Shown here piece after piece: positions 1 through 12,100 of a DNA stretch of 64,000 bases. The stretch spans positions 113,574 to 177,573 of the forward strand of contig NW_024882875.1 in the NCBI RefSeq assembly GCF_019059575.1. The letters are read 5' to 3'. Source of the stretch: Amphibalanus amphitrite. Lineage: Eukaryota > Arthropoda > Thecostraca > Balanomorpha > Balanidae. The notes under the pieces are model-generated. The model ran no database searches, had not been told where the DNA came from, and saw nothing but the letters and a program-made list of their open reading frames with translations. A program made the translations under genes and the position numbers. Position 1 is the stretch's first letter; each line of letters begins with the position of its first letter.

Positions 1-972
1 GCGGCTCCATATATGAAACATCTTATGACGGTCTACATTATTGATAATTCCCGTTTTTATAAAATTACATTTCCATGGTGTTGGGTTAGTGAATACGACT
101 TGATGTGCAAAAGGCAAAAGCCAACTTTATTAATTTAGAGCATCGACATTGCCAGAAATAAACATGTCTCGTGAGATGCACCGTCTCTTCTGACCCGGAA
201 CGCTTTGTCTGGTTGATACCTATGTATAGCCTTGGTCAGACAGGTGTAGGTGTGCACTCTGCAAATGTGCTAAGTGGCTTGGTTTTAGGGTTAATAAGCA
301 TCCAATTTTTTGGCGCAAGCCATTCTGAAATTTCAGCGCAAAGTCACTTCAGTGAAATTTCGGTGCATGGGCGTCTGGCGTAATGTACAGAAGTTTTTCC
401 ATTTTGGCTTCAGGCCAGTGCACAAAAAAAACTAGCTATGTATAGGATAGGGTCTGTAAGAATCTTGGTATAGAGTACCTACCTTCTAATGGTTTAGTTT
501 TCATCATTCATTTTTTGCCTCTGTCTGTGAGCATCATAAGTGGATGCTTGAGCCTGCTGGCAATGTGCCGTAATCCACCAAGAAGAACAAGAAGTAGTTA
601 CAAGCATGATTTTAATGTTAGTATCTCATTCTTACATTCCATAGAACCCTCAGAAAAGTATGTAGGTATGGAGCAAGCACATGTTGATTTGGCTTTAGCC
701 CCTGACCTCTAGCAGTACACCCGGGCCCTGTTGCATACAACACTGCTAAAAGCCACTGCCAAGTAATACCTGGTGGCCTCAGGGTAGCAGCCTGTCATGG
801 AACATAGCAGGTCTAGATTAGGCCACCTCTGAGTCACTGTCGTCACTAACTCCCACAGTCATACTTCAACTTACATGTAATGTGAGCAACTGCCGCTAAT
901 CTCGGCCCGCAGCCCGCAGGACATCACAATCACTCACCAGGAGCGAACTGTCCTCTGGTAGCTCAGTTGGCC
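1..972. other. intergenic region with no gene seen
   Basis: No open frame of convincing length or family resemblance is visible on either strand. The only recognisable content is a repeat fragment at 207-395, listed separately. The region lies upstream of a SINE and the insulin-degrading enzyme gene. Confidence 0.6.
207..395 (-). repeat. dispersed repeat fragment shared with 31963-32135
   Basis: Read on the minus strand, this stretch matches the plus strand at 31963-32135 in order: a TACGCC-(A/G)GACG start, a TTTGCGCTGAAATTTC block, a TTGCGCCAAAAAATT block, a CTGACCAAGGCTATA block. The two copies are clearly diverged. The class is unknown; a MITE fragment is likely. Confidence 0.5.
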
Positions 973-1322
973 GGTCCCGTAGCCCAGTTGGTAGAGCGTT
1001 GGACTCCGCATGGTGAGAACACGCGTTCACGGTTATAACAGTCCGGGTTCGAAGCGCGATGGGCGCTTGACATTTATGGGCTTCCTGACAAGTATGGTTG
1101 CGGTTGGTGGCAGGCCGTAGCCAGGCGAAGTCAGTGAGGGGACCGGCCGTGCGCGACTATGTGCGCACGTTAAACTTTGGACTCTAAATTCTGCCATAGA
1201 ACTGGAATTGCGCGATCGGAGGGTAGAGGGCAGTGTCACCGCAACAAGCTTCACTTAGCGGTGGCCCTATCCTTGTGAATCCTTCCTATCAAAAGGTTCG
1301 GACTAAATTTACAAAAAAAAAA
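973..1322 (+). mobile_element. tRNA-derived SINE, copy 1
   Basis: The 5' end is tRNA-like: an A-box-like TAGCCCAGTTGG at about 980 and a B-box GGTTCGAAGC at about 1046. They are too far apart for a functional tRNA. A roughly 260-bp unrelated body and an A-rich tail (1311-1322) follow. A second copy lies on the minus strand at 5892-6241 and matches along its whole length, fixing the ends. An extra partial head, GGTAGCTCAGTTGG, sits directly upstream at 957-970. Mobilisation by a LINE is inferred. Confidence 0.85.
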
Positions 1323-1717
1323 CTTATGACTACTAAGTGCTACTGAAGTTGAGAATATGATATGCTTTATATGTATTTGTTGACTCAATCAACAATCGAT
1401 ATTCGATAAGACGTTTGTTTCCAACAACTAGTGCTCTTCCATAGATGAAGTCATATAAGTTATTAGCGTACCTACTTTGAATTTTCAAACAAATGCATAT
1501 GTTTTTTTCCTGAATTGGCTAATCGTATTTTTTATGTACATACCTGCTTACAACATGTTTTCTTTGTTTCAGAGAGAATAAGGACTTTCTGATCCTGTGC
1601 ACCTATGCAACGATAAAATCTAGTCTTTTCATTTCACAAGAAGCCTGGTTGGCAGATAGGTATTTTACTTAGTCACTGGTGGCTGTGGTCTGTTCTAGCT
1701 TCGCCTTTGGGCGTGGC
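1323..1717. other. 5' flank of the insulin-degrading enzyme gene
   Basis: AT-rich sequence without a gene. Two plausible 3' splice sites precede the start codon: a pyrimidine tract ending TTTGTTTCAG near 1572 and GTCTGTTCTAG ending at 1697. Either could end an intron in the 5' untranslated region. No TATA box or initiator stands out. Confidence 0.4.
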
Positions 1718-4687
1718 ATGCTGCGCACGCTGACGGGGCTCACCTCATCTGGCCGGCGTCTGAGTTCCACGCTGGCGATGGGGGCCACAGTCAAGCAGCG
1801 CTGCGACTCGATCCGGCAGTCTGCCGAGGACCGGCGCCGACACCGCGGTCTCCTGCTGGCCAACAACCTGCGCGTCCTGCTTGTCAGCGACCCAGAGGCC
1901 GACAAGGCGGCCGCCGCCATGGCCGTCCAGGTTGGCCACCTTTCGGACCCGCAGGACGTCGAGGGCTTGGCTCACTTCTGCGAGCACATGCTCTTCATGG
2001 GTACCAAAAAGTATCCCAATGAGGCCGAGTACACCAAGTTTCTAAACGACCACGGTGGTAGCAGCAACGCGTACACGTCCAACGATGAAACGAACTATCA
2101 CTTTGACGTTGCGCCGGAACATTTCAAGGGCGCGCTGGACCGGTTCGCTCAATTCTTCATCTCTCCTCTGTTTGATGAAAGCAGCACTGAGCGCGAAATG
2201 AACGCCGTGCACTCGGAACACGAGAAAAACGTGGCCAACGACCAGTGGCGACTGATGCGGGTTCAGTCGAGCACGTTGCGACCTGGTCACCCACACTGCA
2301 AGTTCAGCACGGGAAACCGCGAGACCCTCAACCAGCCGGACGTGCGTGAGCGGCTGCTGCAATTCCACGGTGAGTGGTACTCGTCTAATATCATGGGCCT
2401 GGTGATGGTCGGCAAGGAGTCACTGGACGAGCTCGAGGAAATGGCCGTCAGTCTGTTCTCTGGCGTTGAAGACAAGTCCGTGGAGGCTCCCACGTGGCCC
2501 GAGCATCCTTGCGGCCCCGACGAAGTTGGGAAGTGTGTGCGCGTCACACCCATCAAAGAGCTTCGCAAGCTGAAGCTTCAATTCCCCGTGCCGGACCTGC
2601 ATCCGTGGTATCATACTGACCCGGGCCACTACGTCGGCCACTTGGTCGGGCACGAGGGTCCAGGGAGCCTGTTTGCCGAGCTGAAACGGCGGGGATGGGC
2701 TAACTCCCTTATCGGGGGCCCCTGTGCTCCCGTCCGTGGCTACCAGTTCATCAACATCAGTATCGACCTGACCGAAGAGGGTGAGCGATGCGTTGATGAA
2801 GTGGCCGACCACGTATTCCAGTACCTGGCCATGCTGAGGGAGAGAGGGCCACAAGAGTGGGTGTTCGAGGAGTGTCGTCAGCTGCGTGAGATGTCGTTCC
2901 GCTTCAAGGACAAGGAAAAGCCAACAAACTACGCTACTAACCTGGCAACGCTGCTGTACTACTATCCGATGGAAGAAGTTCTTTCTGCGGAATACATCAC
3001 GGACAAGTACGACCCAGAGGTGCTAAAAAAGGTGACTGACCTCTTGAATCCCGACAACGTGCGCATGATTCTAGTTGGAAAGGTGTACGAGTCCGAGTGT
3101 GATTCTACTGAGCGTTGGTATGGAGTGCAGTACAACGTTCAAGACATTCCGGAAACTACCCTGGAAAGATGGCGCAACATAGAGTCCAACGCTGCGCTGC
3201 ACTTGCCAGAGCCAAACGAGTTCATCGCCTCAGACTTTGACATAGTGGAGCGGGACGCAGAGGCGCCGAAGGTGCCCGTCATGATCTCCAACACGCCACT
3301 CTGCCGTGTGTGGTTCAAGCAGGACGACACGTTCAAGCTGCCCAAGTCCATCGTCAAGGTTGAGCTCTTCAACCCACTGGCCTACTCGGATCCACATATG
3401 GTCAACGTGACACAGCTCTTCACGATGCTCTTCAAAGACGCCTTGAACGACTACGCTTATGCAGCAAGCGTGGCTGGCGTCCGCTACAACTTGGGGCTCA
3501 GCCGGCGCGGCATGATGATGGAGGTGGCTGGGTTTAGTCACAAACTTGACGTTCTTCTGCGCAAAGTCATGGACGTGCTGGTCGACTTTAAAGTTGACCG
3601 AGAGCGCTTTGACATTCTGAAGGAGAAGTACCTGCGGTCCTTGCGCAACTTCTCAGCGGAACAGCCGTATGTTCACGCCGCTCACAAGATGCATGTTGTT
3701 CTCTCGGAGAAGTACTGGGAGGATGAAGATCTGTTGGAGGTTGCTGACGAACTGACGGCGGAGGCCGTGGAACGTCTTCTACCGCTGCTGCTCAGCAAGC
3801 TTCATCTCGAGTGCCTTCTGGAGGGAAATCTGACTCGCGATCGTGCCCTAGAGCTCGTGCAGGTCGTCGAGACACGACTGCGCGATGGGTTTGGCACACG
3901 TCCGATACCTGCAGCTCTACAGACTATTGATCGCGAGACGATGCTAGATGATGGCAAGTATTACATGCTTCAGAAGTCCAACAAGGTTCACAAGAGTTCC
4001 AGCATTGACGTCTATTATCAGTGTGGCCTCCAGAGTGTGCGTGACAACACATTGCTGGACTTGCTGGTTCAGATGCTGAACGAACCATGCTTCGATCAGT
4101 TACGTACCAAGGAGCAGCTAGGCTACATTGTGTTCTGCACTGTCCGTCGCTCGACGTCTACGCAAGGCCTGCGGGTCATCGTCCAGTCGGACAAGCCGCC
4201 TGAATACGTTGACCGGCGTATCGAGGCCTTCCTGCACAGCATGGTGGATCACCTGCGTGACATGAGCTCCGAGGAGTTCTCCAACCACAAGGAGGCTCTC
4301 AAGACACGCAAGCTGGAGAAGCCCAAGAACCTGGTGGAAGAGTTCACACGGCACTGGGACGAAATCGTGATCCGACAGTACTGCTTCGGTCGTGAGCTGG
4401 ATGAGGTTGAGCAACTGAAGACCGTAGAGCGCGAGGAACTACTCAAGTTCTTTGAGACGCACATCTGTCACACGGCGCCGAGGCGCCGCAAGCTGGCCTC
4501 ACACGTGCTCTCGACGCTGTGTGAGGACTTGTCGCCGTGCCTGCCAGATGGTCTCTGTGCGCCGCCAGTCTACCAGGACGCCGAAGAAATCATGAACGTC
4601 CCTGCGTTCAAAGCGATTCACGGACACTTCCCACACGTGCCTCCGGCTGTCGATGTCACCGTGGCTTCCCCGCAGGCGAAGCTGTGA
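1718..4687 (+). CDS. IDE: insulin-degrading enzyme (insulysin, M16A zinc metalloprotease)
   Basis: A zinc peptidase that degrades insulin, amyloid and other short peptides in the cytosol and peroxisomes. The ATG at 1718 gives 989 residues, close to the roughly 1,000 of animal orthologues; the frame also extends upstream without an ATG. The inverted zinc motif HFCEH has ligands His86 and His90 and catalytic Glu89. The third ligand is Glu167 in NAVHSEHEKN. Family blocks follow in order: PGHYVGHLVGHEGPGSLFAE, GPQEWVFEEC, FRFKDKEKP, WFKQDD, SLRNFSAEQP, RTKEQLGYIVF, and the C-terminal half ending in AKL, a PTS1-type peroxisomal signal also found in human IDE. The arginine-rich N-terminus could act as a mitochondrial presequence. 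All 2.97 kb is one exon, unlike the neighbouring multi-exon genes; either intron loss or a retrocopy could explain this. There are no stops or frameshifts, so it looks functional. Confidence 0.96.
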   Translation: MLRTLTGLTSSGRRLSSTLAMGATVKQRCDSIRQSAEDRRRHRGLLLANNLRVLLVSDPEADKAAAAMAVQVGHLSDPQDVEGLAHFCEHMLFMGTKKYPNEAEYTKFLNDHGGSSNAYTSNDETNYHFDVAPEHFKGALDRFAQFFISPLFDESSTEREMNAVHSEHEKNVANDQWRLMRVQSSTLRPGHPHCKFSTGNRETLNQPDVRERLLQFHGEWYSSNIMGLVMVGKESLDELEEMAVSLFSGVEDKSVEAPTWPEHPCGPDEVGKCVRVTPIKELRKLKLQFPVPDLHPWYHTDPGHYVGHLVGHEGPGSLFAELKRRGWANSLIGGPCAPVRGYQFINISIDLTEEGERCVDEVADHVFQYLAMLRERGPQEWVFEECRQLREMSFRFKDKEKPTNYATNLATLLYYYPMEEVLSAEYITDKYDPEVLKKVTDLLNPDNVRMILVGKVYESECDSTERWYGVQYNVQDIPETTLERWRNIESNAALHLPEPNEFIASDFDIVERDAEAPKVPVMISNTPLCRVWFKQDDTFKLPKSIVKVELFNPLAYSDPHMVNVTQLFTMLFKDALNDYAYAASVAGVRYNLGLSRRGMMMEVAGFSHKLDVLLRKVMDVLVDFKVDRERFDILKEKYLRSLRNFSAEQPYVHAAHKMHVVLSEKYWEDEDLLEVADELTAEAVERLLPLLLSKLHLECLLEGNLTRDRALELVQVVETRLRDGFGTRPIPAALQTIDRETMLDDGKYYMLQKSNKVHKSSSIDVYYQCGLQSVRDNTLLDLLVQMLNEPCFDQLRTKEQLGYIVFCTVRRSTSTQGLRVIVQSDKPPEYVDRRIEAFLHSMVDHLRDMSSEEFSNHKEALKTRKLEKPKNLVEEFTRHWDEIVIRQYCFGRELDEVEQLKTVEREELLKFFETHICHTAPRRRKLASHVLSTLCEDLSPCLPDGLCAPPVYQDAEEIMNVPAFKAIHGHFPHVPPAVDVTVASPQAKL

Positions 4688-5891
<1,204 letters not shown>

Positions 5892-6241
5892 TTTTTTTAT
5901 AAATTTAGTCCGAACCTTTTGATGGGAAGGATTCACAAGGACAGAGCCACCGCTAAGCGAAGCTTGTTGCGATGACCCTGCCCTCTACCCTCCGATCGCG
6001 CAATTCCGATTCTATGGCAGAATTTAGAGTCCAAAGTTTAACGTGCGCACAAAGCCGCGCACGGCCGGTCCCCTCGCTGACTTCGCCTGGCTACGGCCTG
6101 CCACCAACCGCAGTCATACCTGTCAGGAGGCCCATAAATGTCGAGCGCCCGTCGCGCTTCGAACCCGGACTGTCATAACCGGGAACGCGTGCTCTCACCA
6201 CGCGGAGTCCAACGCTCTAACCAACTGAGCTACGGGACCGG
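5892..6241 (-). mobile_element. tRNA-derived SINE, copy 2, inside a microsatellite
   Basis: Full-length minus-strand copy of the SINE at 973-1322. Its T-run (poly-A tail on the minus strand) starts near 5892 and its tRNA-like head ends near 6241, with A-box TAGCTCAGTTGG and B-box GGTTCGAAGC. It keeps a better A box than copy 1. Both flanks are the same TCTCTG hexamer repeat, so it inserted into an existing repeat. Confidence 0.88.
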
Positions 6242-7270
<1,029 letters not shown>

Positions 7271-7662
7271 TTAAAGGGACTGTTCCCTTCATTTGAAAAT
7301 GGGCCTTGTACAAGGCCCTATCTTCAACATGGAGCGACCGTTAGTGTGACGTCACCTCGTTTAGTCATTCTGATTTAAATGGGTTTGTTCGTTGAAAAAT
7401 CGCTTAAAACTTGGTCTGAACTTTGTTGTGGTGCCTACAGAGTAAAAAGAATCAGCTTTATGACAGTAATGTGGCCTGGGGAAGGAGGTAATTTTGGGCT
7501 GTGACGGCACATATTTGAAAGTTTGTGTTTGGAATATGGGAAGCCTAAGATGTTTAATGAAAAATAAATGCCAGAACCGTGTTCCTGGTCATCCAATCTA
7601 TAAAGTCGGGCACAATTTAAATGGTTTTAACAACCTTTTAGAAGGTGGGATAGTCCCTTTAA
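7271..7662. mobile_element. TTAA-flanked MITE, TTAAAGGGAC type (piggyBac-like)
   Basis: Starts TTAAAGGGACTGTTCCC and ends GGGATAGTCCCTTTAA, an imperfect terminal inverted repeat bounded by TTAA. It is 392 bp and has no coding capacity. The TTAA target and the termini match the element at 51342-51817. Assignment to piggyBac rests only on TTAA and terminal form. Confidence 0.65.
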
Positions 7663-8141
7663 GTTGAACGCAAGGCCCTATATACTGTTGAACGACGCCG
7701 GTGGGGGTGGGCGCCGGAAGGCATATTAGTTATGTGATAGATGTGATATTTGGAACTTCTCCCCCTCCGTGAGCCTTCTACATGCTGAACGTCACATGTG
7801 AATTTCACGAACCTTGATCAAATCGCCCCAGGCGCCTTCACCGTCGTCCAAGTTGAAGCCTCTTGCCGAAAAATTAAAGGTGTGTGCAAGGCAGTATATA
7901 CCGGTGTGTGTTCTCCCAAACCCAACCAAAACCTGACCTAACCTTACCTAAGTCTACAACCTTTTTCTCAATTTTGACAACTTCTCACAAATTGGCGCAA
8001 AGTCGGAAACCAATAGAGCTACGGAACTGCAGAAAAGCGCATTCGATAGATTTTTTAAGGTCTTTCTGAGCATTGTTCTCAGATGTGACTTAAGGTCAAC
8101 GGTCTAGGCTCTAGAGGGCAAAAACTCAAAATTTAAAGTTA
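7663..8141. other. intergenic region
   Basis: No gene seen. The distal part may be the decayed interior of the TTAA element whose right end is at 8345. Confidence 0.35.
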
Positions 8142-8345
8142 TGCCCCCCTAAACCCCCTTACATATTGACCTAGAGTCACCAAATTGGCACAGAGGCGAG
8201 ATTTCCTATGGGTCTATCTGCCCTGTAAATTTTGTGTTTATAGGTGCCACAGGAGCCAATTGCCAGGGGGTCGTACCCCCCCCCCTTCCCTCACTGTCCG
8301 GGTTATGTAAAAGGCTAAAAAAGGCCTTCGCCTGGCGAGGGTTAA
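8142..8345 (+). mobile_element. right end of a GC-hairpin TTAA element, left end missing
   Basis: Closely follows the last 220 bp of the intact element at 48262-49305. Shared in order are TTGACCTAGAG, CACCAAATT, a GTGCCA-AGGAGCCAAT block, the G-run/C-run hairpin and the terminus GGCGAGGGTTAA. No matching left terminus was found upstream, so it appears truncated. Confidence 0.6.
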
Positions 8346-9121
8346 AATTAAGTGAATTTTTATGCAACAACATGAAAAGAACTGGATGTTTATTATATTA
8401 ATTCATCAACAAGAACTTTGGATTGCTGAGGAATGAGGATATGTATTAGACGACAATTTGCATCGGCAAATCAAGAATAACGGTCCAATTTATGGGCGTG
8501 GGATAATGGTTCCGTATGTGACAGTGATTCAAAATTGAGCCATATCAGCCTTGAGGAAGGGCTAGAAATATGTTAACAGTGTCTAAAACCGTGTCTTATC
8601 AGCTAAAACTTGCTAATTTTGCTCTCAATTACCGCGTTTTCAGCACTGCCGCGGCCGCCGGTGCCCTGGCCAACGATGTTCATATTTGTTCATTTTCCGA
8701 TCATTTTACTAGGCTGTTGATGCGCAATAAACATTCTGGAATGGAATGGAAAAATGTTTTGGTGCTCTGCCACCAGAGAGGCCGCTTGGTCGCCGGGGCT
8801 AGTGTTAGGGAAAAGGCAGTGTCCTATCCAGGAATACTTCATCCATGTTTCACTAGTTCAGGAGTCAAATGAACCATAATTTGACCATGAAAGGTCAAAT
8901 TGAAAGCTTACCTCAGGATAAAGCCATGACCTGACCACTTGATCTGACCAAAAGGTCGTAGCTGAGTGTACTCTCCACTTGCATTCACTCATCCATAGCT
9001 ATTATTCCATAAGCTGATTTGGGTGAATGCTGGCTGCGTCTGCTGCCCAGTGTCGAGCTGAGTGGGCTCTCCGCTCGGTCCCAGGCCGGAGTGACTGGGT
9101 GTGACCGGGTCGACTGCGACC
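8346..9121. other. upstream region of the KANSL3 gene
   Basis: No coding region recognised. GC content rises sharply from about 9030 toward the start codon, consistent with a promoter-proximal first exon. No specific promoter element is claimed. Confidence 0.4.
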
Positions 9122-12100
9122 ATGTCGGCCCCGGCGTCTCGGCCTCACTCGCCGGAACAGCCGCCGAGTCCGGCCGACAGCGCCGAGGGCGAGGACCTCG
9201 GGCCGCCGCAGACTGCCCTCTTCCTGCGCCATGTGTCCCAAACGGTGAGCACAGAGATAGATAGCAACCATTGCATGTTTCATGGTTTGCGTTATGTCCT
9301 GTTTGGTTTGAATAGTGCAGAAGTGATCAATGTATCACAGCGTTCAATGCTGTACACTTTGGAAGTTTATTTGCGTGTTATAATGTAACGATAATGTTCT
9401 GGCATTTGATTATTGCGTCTGACTCGTCTTCTCGTCTTCGTTCTGGTTAGTACTCGTTTTCGCTCCTCGACTGCAGTATGTGACCGCCTCGTTCCGGCAG
9501 ACGCGGCGCGCGCACTGCGCCGCGCTGGACCACCTGTACACGCGCGACTGGGCGTGGCGTTCGGACGGCGGGCCCGCTCAGCAGGCCCGGCTGCTGCTCG
9601 TCAACCCCATCAGCAGACCGGCCCGGTACGTGACGGCCGGTGGCGCCGCCGACATACGGGTGACGTCGGCGTTTGGGGTAACTGATGTCAGTGTGCGGGG
9701 TGATTGGTGTTTAGGATGACTGACATTGAAGTGTGGGATGACTGATGTCAGTGTATGGGGTGAATGAATGTCGGCCTGTGAGCTGAGCTCGATTTCGGTG
9801 TGTGAATTGATGTCTGGGTGGGACATTGACTGACGTTTGTATGTGATATAACCAGGGCTGCGGAGTCGATGGATTTTAGGGTGACTCCGATTCCGACTCC
9901 GACTCCGGCTTCAAAAATCGACTCCGACTCCGACTCCAACTCCGACTTCGACTCCGACTCCGGACGGTTCTATTAAAATACATATCATGATATGGAAGCT
10001 CATAATGGATATGTTTTTATCTTGCCTGAAACGATCTCTTGTGCTTTCCAAGGGGTTGCGTTGCAAATTTGCATTAAAAATAATATGCATAATTAAAAAG
10101 CAGGTTCTGGGGAATTCTGGGTCTTGTGCTTCTTTCGCTGTAAACGCTCGTCCAAAACAGAAAAATGACCTTTTTTCGACAAAATCTAATTTCGAGCGCA
10201 GTATCGTCAATTAAACAGGTGCAGTGCATGACGCTAAGCCATGCAGCGTTAACCCGGCCGGGCCCGGGAGGTAATCCCAACCACCGCAGCCCGGGGGGGG
10301 GGGCGTTTTTCGCCCCCCCCCGTCTAACTCCGTAAATAAGGGAGCTACGGAAACAAAAGCGATACCAAACAAAAGGTCCTTACGAGAAGATTCTAAAGCA
10401 CCTAAAGTTTTTGACCTCAGGTCAATTTTCAAGGTCAGAGGTCAAGGTCAAAGGCAAAAACCGGAAGTTAAGCCTTCTAGAGGACGGCAGGCGGCATCAA
10501 ACCGGCAAAATTGGGTGTCAAACGAAAGAAGAGAATCTGAGGATTCCGAAAATGTGCTCAAAATCAAAGGTCAAGGTCAAGGTCACGCTCAAAATTGACC
10601 TCAAACTTGGCACTTTTTCGCACTTCTTGCGTGCTAACTTTCAAGATGTTTTGAAATGTTTTGAGGTTTATCAGTTCCCTATTTGTGGTTTCTCTTACGA
10701 TACAAGGCTGCTCAAAGGTCAAGGTCACTGAAGAGTATCCCTGCTAGAGGCTATTTCACTAATTCAAGTTAGTAATAATAAATCAGACAATTTTGCCATC
10801 CGGAAGCTCTAAATGAAGGTTTGGAGGAAAATTGATGCCAGATTCGTGAACAGCGGGTACAAATCCATCATAAACGACCTTTCATGTGTCAAGGTCAACC
10901 AGAGGTCATTCGAGGTCACATGAGGTCAACATAAAACTTAACCTTTTCCGAACAAAATATATATCATTCGAAGCGGCTTGACAAGGCGAATGCGATGGTA
11001 CCACTGCTGTAGTTCTAGGACCATTTTTGTCGAAGTTATTTGCGAAAAACTAAAACCACATTTCGGGGTCGTTGACCTCTGGGGGTCGACGGGGTCGTTG
11101 GTCTCTGACCTCAGGTCACCAAAACTATTTTTTCTATTTTTTCTCTAGGTCAAACGCTACACAACCGTGCTCGTAATTTGTCTTTATCTCTAAAACTCTA
11201 TTTTTAGCAGCTATTTGAAGTTTGCGTCTGTGACGCCGAAGTTTGCCGTGCAGTGGTCTAGAAAAATGGACCTTGTGACGTCATCAAGGGGGCTAGGTCC
11301 AAATTTTTACGTCAGAAGATATCAAATTGATGGGAGAAAAGGTACTGAAAGTTTCGCTTTCCTATCCCTAAGCGGTCGGGAGCTATCGCAAATATTCGCC
11401 AGGGGGGGGGGGGCGAAAAACGCCCCCCGGGCCCGCGAGGGTTAACTCCGACTCCGGAGTCGGAGTCGGTAGGATTTTGGCGACTCCGACTCCGATTCCG
11501 ACTCCAGGCAGAACTGTCGACTCCGACCGACTCCGACTCGGCAGCCCTGGATATAACTGTCACCAGAGGTCAATGCTTGGGATCACTGTTGTCAGTATTT
11601 AGGTTGACAGACGAATTGTGTAAACTGACGTCTTTGCGACGTCAGATGTCCGCAGTCGCACAAGGAGCGTTGTCGTTGTCATACGACGGTGCGCTCTGTC
11701 ACTGGCCCTACTAGGAATGCGATAAAAGGGATTTACGCGATACCGATATCAGATGCCTGCAACCAAAGATAACAGGCTGCTCAGTCATGGACGATGAACA
11801 TAATGATAGCAAGCTGAAACTTGATTTGCCATGCGTCTGCTCGTTTCTTGCTATATTGTGTATTATTGTTCTTTTTTCTAAGTTCGACCCTCACCGTAAA
11901 CGTCTCTTTGAACACAGCACGATAATTTCTAGCTGAATAACTGACAAAACTGGTTGGCGCACAAAGTGCACAGGAGTAGATGACCTGTCAGGAATAACTG
12001 AACTAATAATGCATCGCACGGCGTTTTACACAACAGTACATCGTCGGTGTTCAAAACTTATTTCGAAAATATTATTCATATCTCCAATACAATGTGCGCT

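Noticed and set aside
973-1060. A genuine tRNA gene
   Set aside because: A and B boxes are too far apart, the cloverleaf fails, and a repeated 260-bp body with an A-tail follows: it is a SINE.
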